DNA of 15,118 nt from CAZDAW01 sp964503685 (GTDB taxonomy: Bacteria > Chloroflexota > Anaerolineae > Anaerolineales > Anaerolineaceae). The stretch lies in NCBI GenBank assembly GCA_964503685.1, contig CAZDAW010000089.1, positions 1-15,118 of the forward strand. The letters are read 5' to 3'. The translations under genes were made by a program, and so were the position numbers. Shown here one piece after another: positions 14,490 through 15,118 of the stretch. Each line of letters starts with the position of its first letter. Position 1 is the stretch's first letter. Under the pieces are notes generated by a model, which did not search any database, was not told where the DNA came from, and worked only from the letters and a program-made list of their open reading frames with translations.

Positions 14490-14495
14490 AGGAGG
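14490..14495 (+). promoter_or_regulatory. Ribosome binding site fixing the ACT-protein start
   Basis: A consensus AGGAGG lies 8 bases before the ATG at 14504. An in-frame GTG at 14495 overlaps this motif and so cannot be the start. Confidence 0.85.
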
Positions 14496-14503
14496 TGTTG
14501 GGG

Positions 14504-14929
14504 ATGAAACTGCACCAACTTTCCGTTTTTTTGGAAAACAAACCCGGTCAATTAAAGGCAGTGTGCGAGGCGTTGGCCGCTGCTAACTTAAATATTCGGA
14601 CAATGACGCTGGCAGACACCAAAGAGTTTGGTATTGTGCGGATGATTCTTCGGGATTGGGAACAGGCTCAAGCTGTTCTGCAAGCGGCAGGATTCGTTGC
14701 GACCAGTTCGGAGGTTCTGGCGCTCGAAGTTATGGATCAGCCCGGCGGCCTGGCAGAGGTTCTCAACTCGATTGATGATGCGAAGCTCAACGTCGAATAT
14801 ATGTATGCCTTCACCTTTGGGCGCGATGATAAAGCTATATTGATTTTCCGGTTTGATAACCCGGATGCGGCACTGGAACGACTCAGAGAGCGGGGGATTA
14901 ATGTTATCAGCAGTATAGAGTTAACTTAG
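14504..14929 (+). CDS. Tandem ACT-domain protein (amino-acid-binding regulator)
   Basis: A 141-residue cytoplasmic protein made only of two ACT domains: the first about 1-66 (KLHQLSVFLENKPGQLKAVC, then ANLNIRTMTLAD) and the second about 70-140 (VLALEVMDQPGGLAEVL, then LNVEYMYAF). The KPGQL and QPGGL turns with their glycines are where ACT domains commonly bind amino acids. There is no catalytic or DNA-binding domain. It follows the phenylacetate-CoA ligase-like gene by 15 bases with a consensus ribosome site, so the two are one operon. Stand-alone tandem ACT proteins next to paaK-like genes are widespread and are thought to sense an amino acid and modulate the partner; that role is inferred and not shown by sequence. 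Confidence 0.92.
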   Translation: MKLHQLSVFLENKPGQLKAVCEALAAANLNIRTMTLADTKEFGIVRMILRDWEQAQAVLQAAGFVATSSEVLALEVMDQPGGLAEVLNSIDDAKLNVEYMYAFTFGRDDKAILIFRFDNPDAALERLRERGINVISSIELT

Positions 14930-14991
14930 ATACTAAGAGAGAGTTCAAAGCTTACTCATTTTTCCCTACTGGCAAGGGCGTTAATCCCCCT

Positions 14992-15050
14992 CCCCCCTTT
15001 AGCCACCCCTTTCAGGCCTTTTGAGGGGAAAGTTACCGGCTAAGGGGGGG
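14992..15050. repeat. Strong C-tract/G-tract stem-loop after the ACT gene
   Basis: The arm 14992-15004 (CCCCCCTTTAGCC) pairs with 15038-15050 (GGCTAAGGGGGGG), 13 pairs with one G-T wobble. A 33-base interior has a smaller CCCCT/AGGGG stem. No T-run follows either arm, so it is not a classical terminator, although it may still stop or protect the upstream messenger. Its look, with neighbouring C-rich text (14986-14990), is that of dispersed intergenic palindromic repeats; that needs a genome-wide comparison. Confidence 0.6.
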
Positions 15051-15076
15051 AGATATTGGCAGGAAGTCGATTTTTT

Positions 15077-15102
15077 TGTCATTTTCTCGACGTGAAATGA
15101 CA
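15077..15102. repeat. Short inverted repeat near the right edge
   Basis: TGTCATTT (15077-15084) and AAATGACA (15095-15102) are perfect inverted copies around a 10-base interior. It could be an operator or small hairpin for a gene beyond the window. Apart from this and the stem-loop at 14992-15050, I see nothing in the region 14930-15118. Confidence 0.45.
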
Positions 15103-15118
15103 TTTCGCGGCTTTGCCG

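Noticed and set aside
14495..14503. GTG start for the ACT protein at 14495
   Set aside because: The codon overlaps the AGGAGG ribosome site; the ATG at 14504 has correct spacing.
1..15118. CRISPR arrays, tRNA, rRNA, insertion sequences, toxin or defence genes
   Set aside because: I saw no regular direct repeats, no cloverleaf-like text with tRNA landmarks, no transposase and no defence-type domain in any good coding frame.

Overview
The window reads as bacterial chromosome. A member of the Chloroflexota (Anaerolineae-like) is my best guess, from the mix of maltose-type importer, LacI regulator, phenylacetate-CoA-ligase/ACT pair and a large YbbP-like permease. That is an inference from protein style; no rRNA or marker gene is present. 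Coding density is high, and no stretch longer than about 190 bases lacks a gene.

Left part (1-4150, + strand): the C-terminal end of a sensor histidine kinase, then an MacB/LolD/YbbA-type ATPase that overlaps by four bases a 974-residue two-FtsX-module permease. This looks like a sensor plus extrusion/lipid or antimicrobial-response ABC module. It ends at a perfect 16-bp bidirectional terminator shared with the convergent sugar operon.

Middle part (4161-13039): a galactan utilisation locus. On the minus strand one operon runs malE-like solute-binding protein, malF-like permease, malG-like permease, secreted GH53 endo-beta-1,4-galactanase. Divergent on the plus strand are a cytoplasmic GH2 glycosidase (probable beta-galactosidase) and a LacI-family regulator 9 bases behind it. 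The inferred pathway is: GH53 cuts galactan outside the cell, the binding protein and two permeases import galacto-oligosaccharides, GH2 splits them inside, and LacI senses the sugar. The importer ATPase is not in the window and must come from elsewhere (MsmX/MalK-type sharing). The logic matches the Bacillus/Geobacillus gan loci, with GH2 instead of GH42. The shared 173-bp intergenic region carries two face-to-face overlapping sigma70-like promoters and two CG-centred palindromes, the expected operator form for LacI-family proteins.

Right part (13154-14929, + strand): a phenylacetate-CoA ligase-family enzyme followed by a two-ACT-domain protein, a pairing known from many anaerobes and archaea. 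After it comes a strong C-tract/G-tract stem-loop and the window edge.

I found no mobile element, CRISPR array, tRNA or rRNA. The most unusual items are the compact overlapping divergent control region, a 26-bp perfect palindrome inside the malG-like gene, EF-hand-like Asp loops in the extracytoplasmic domain of the malF-like permease, and a bulged 13-bp inverted repeat just upstream of the ABC ATPase gene. None amounts to a clearly new system; the carbohydrate locus is a recognisable type with local novelties.
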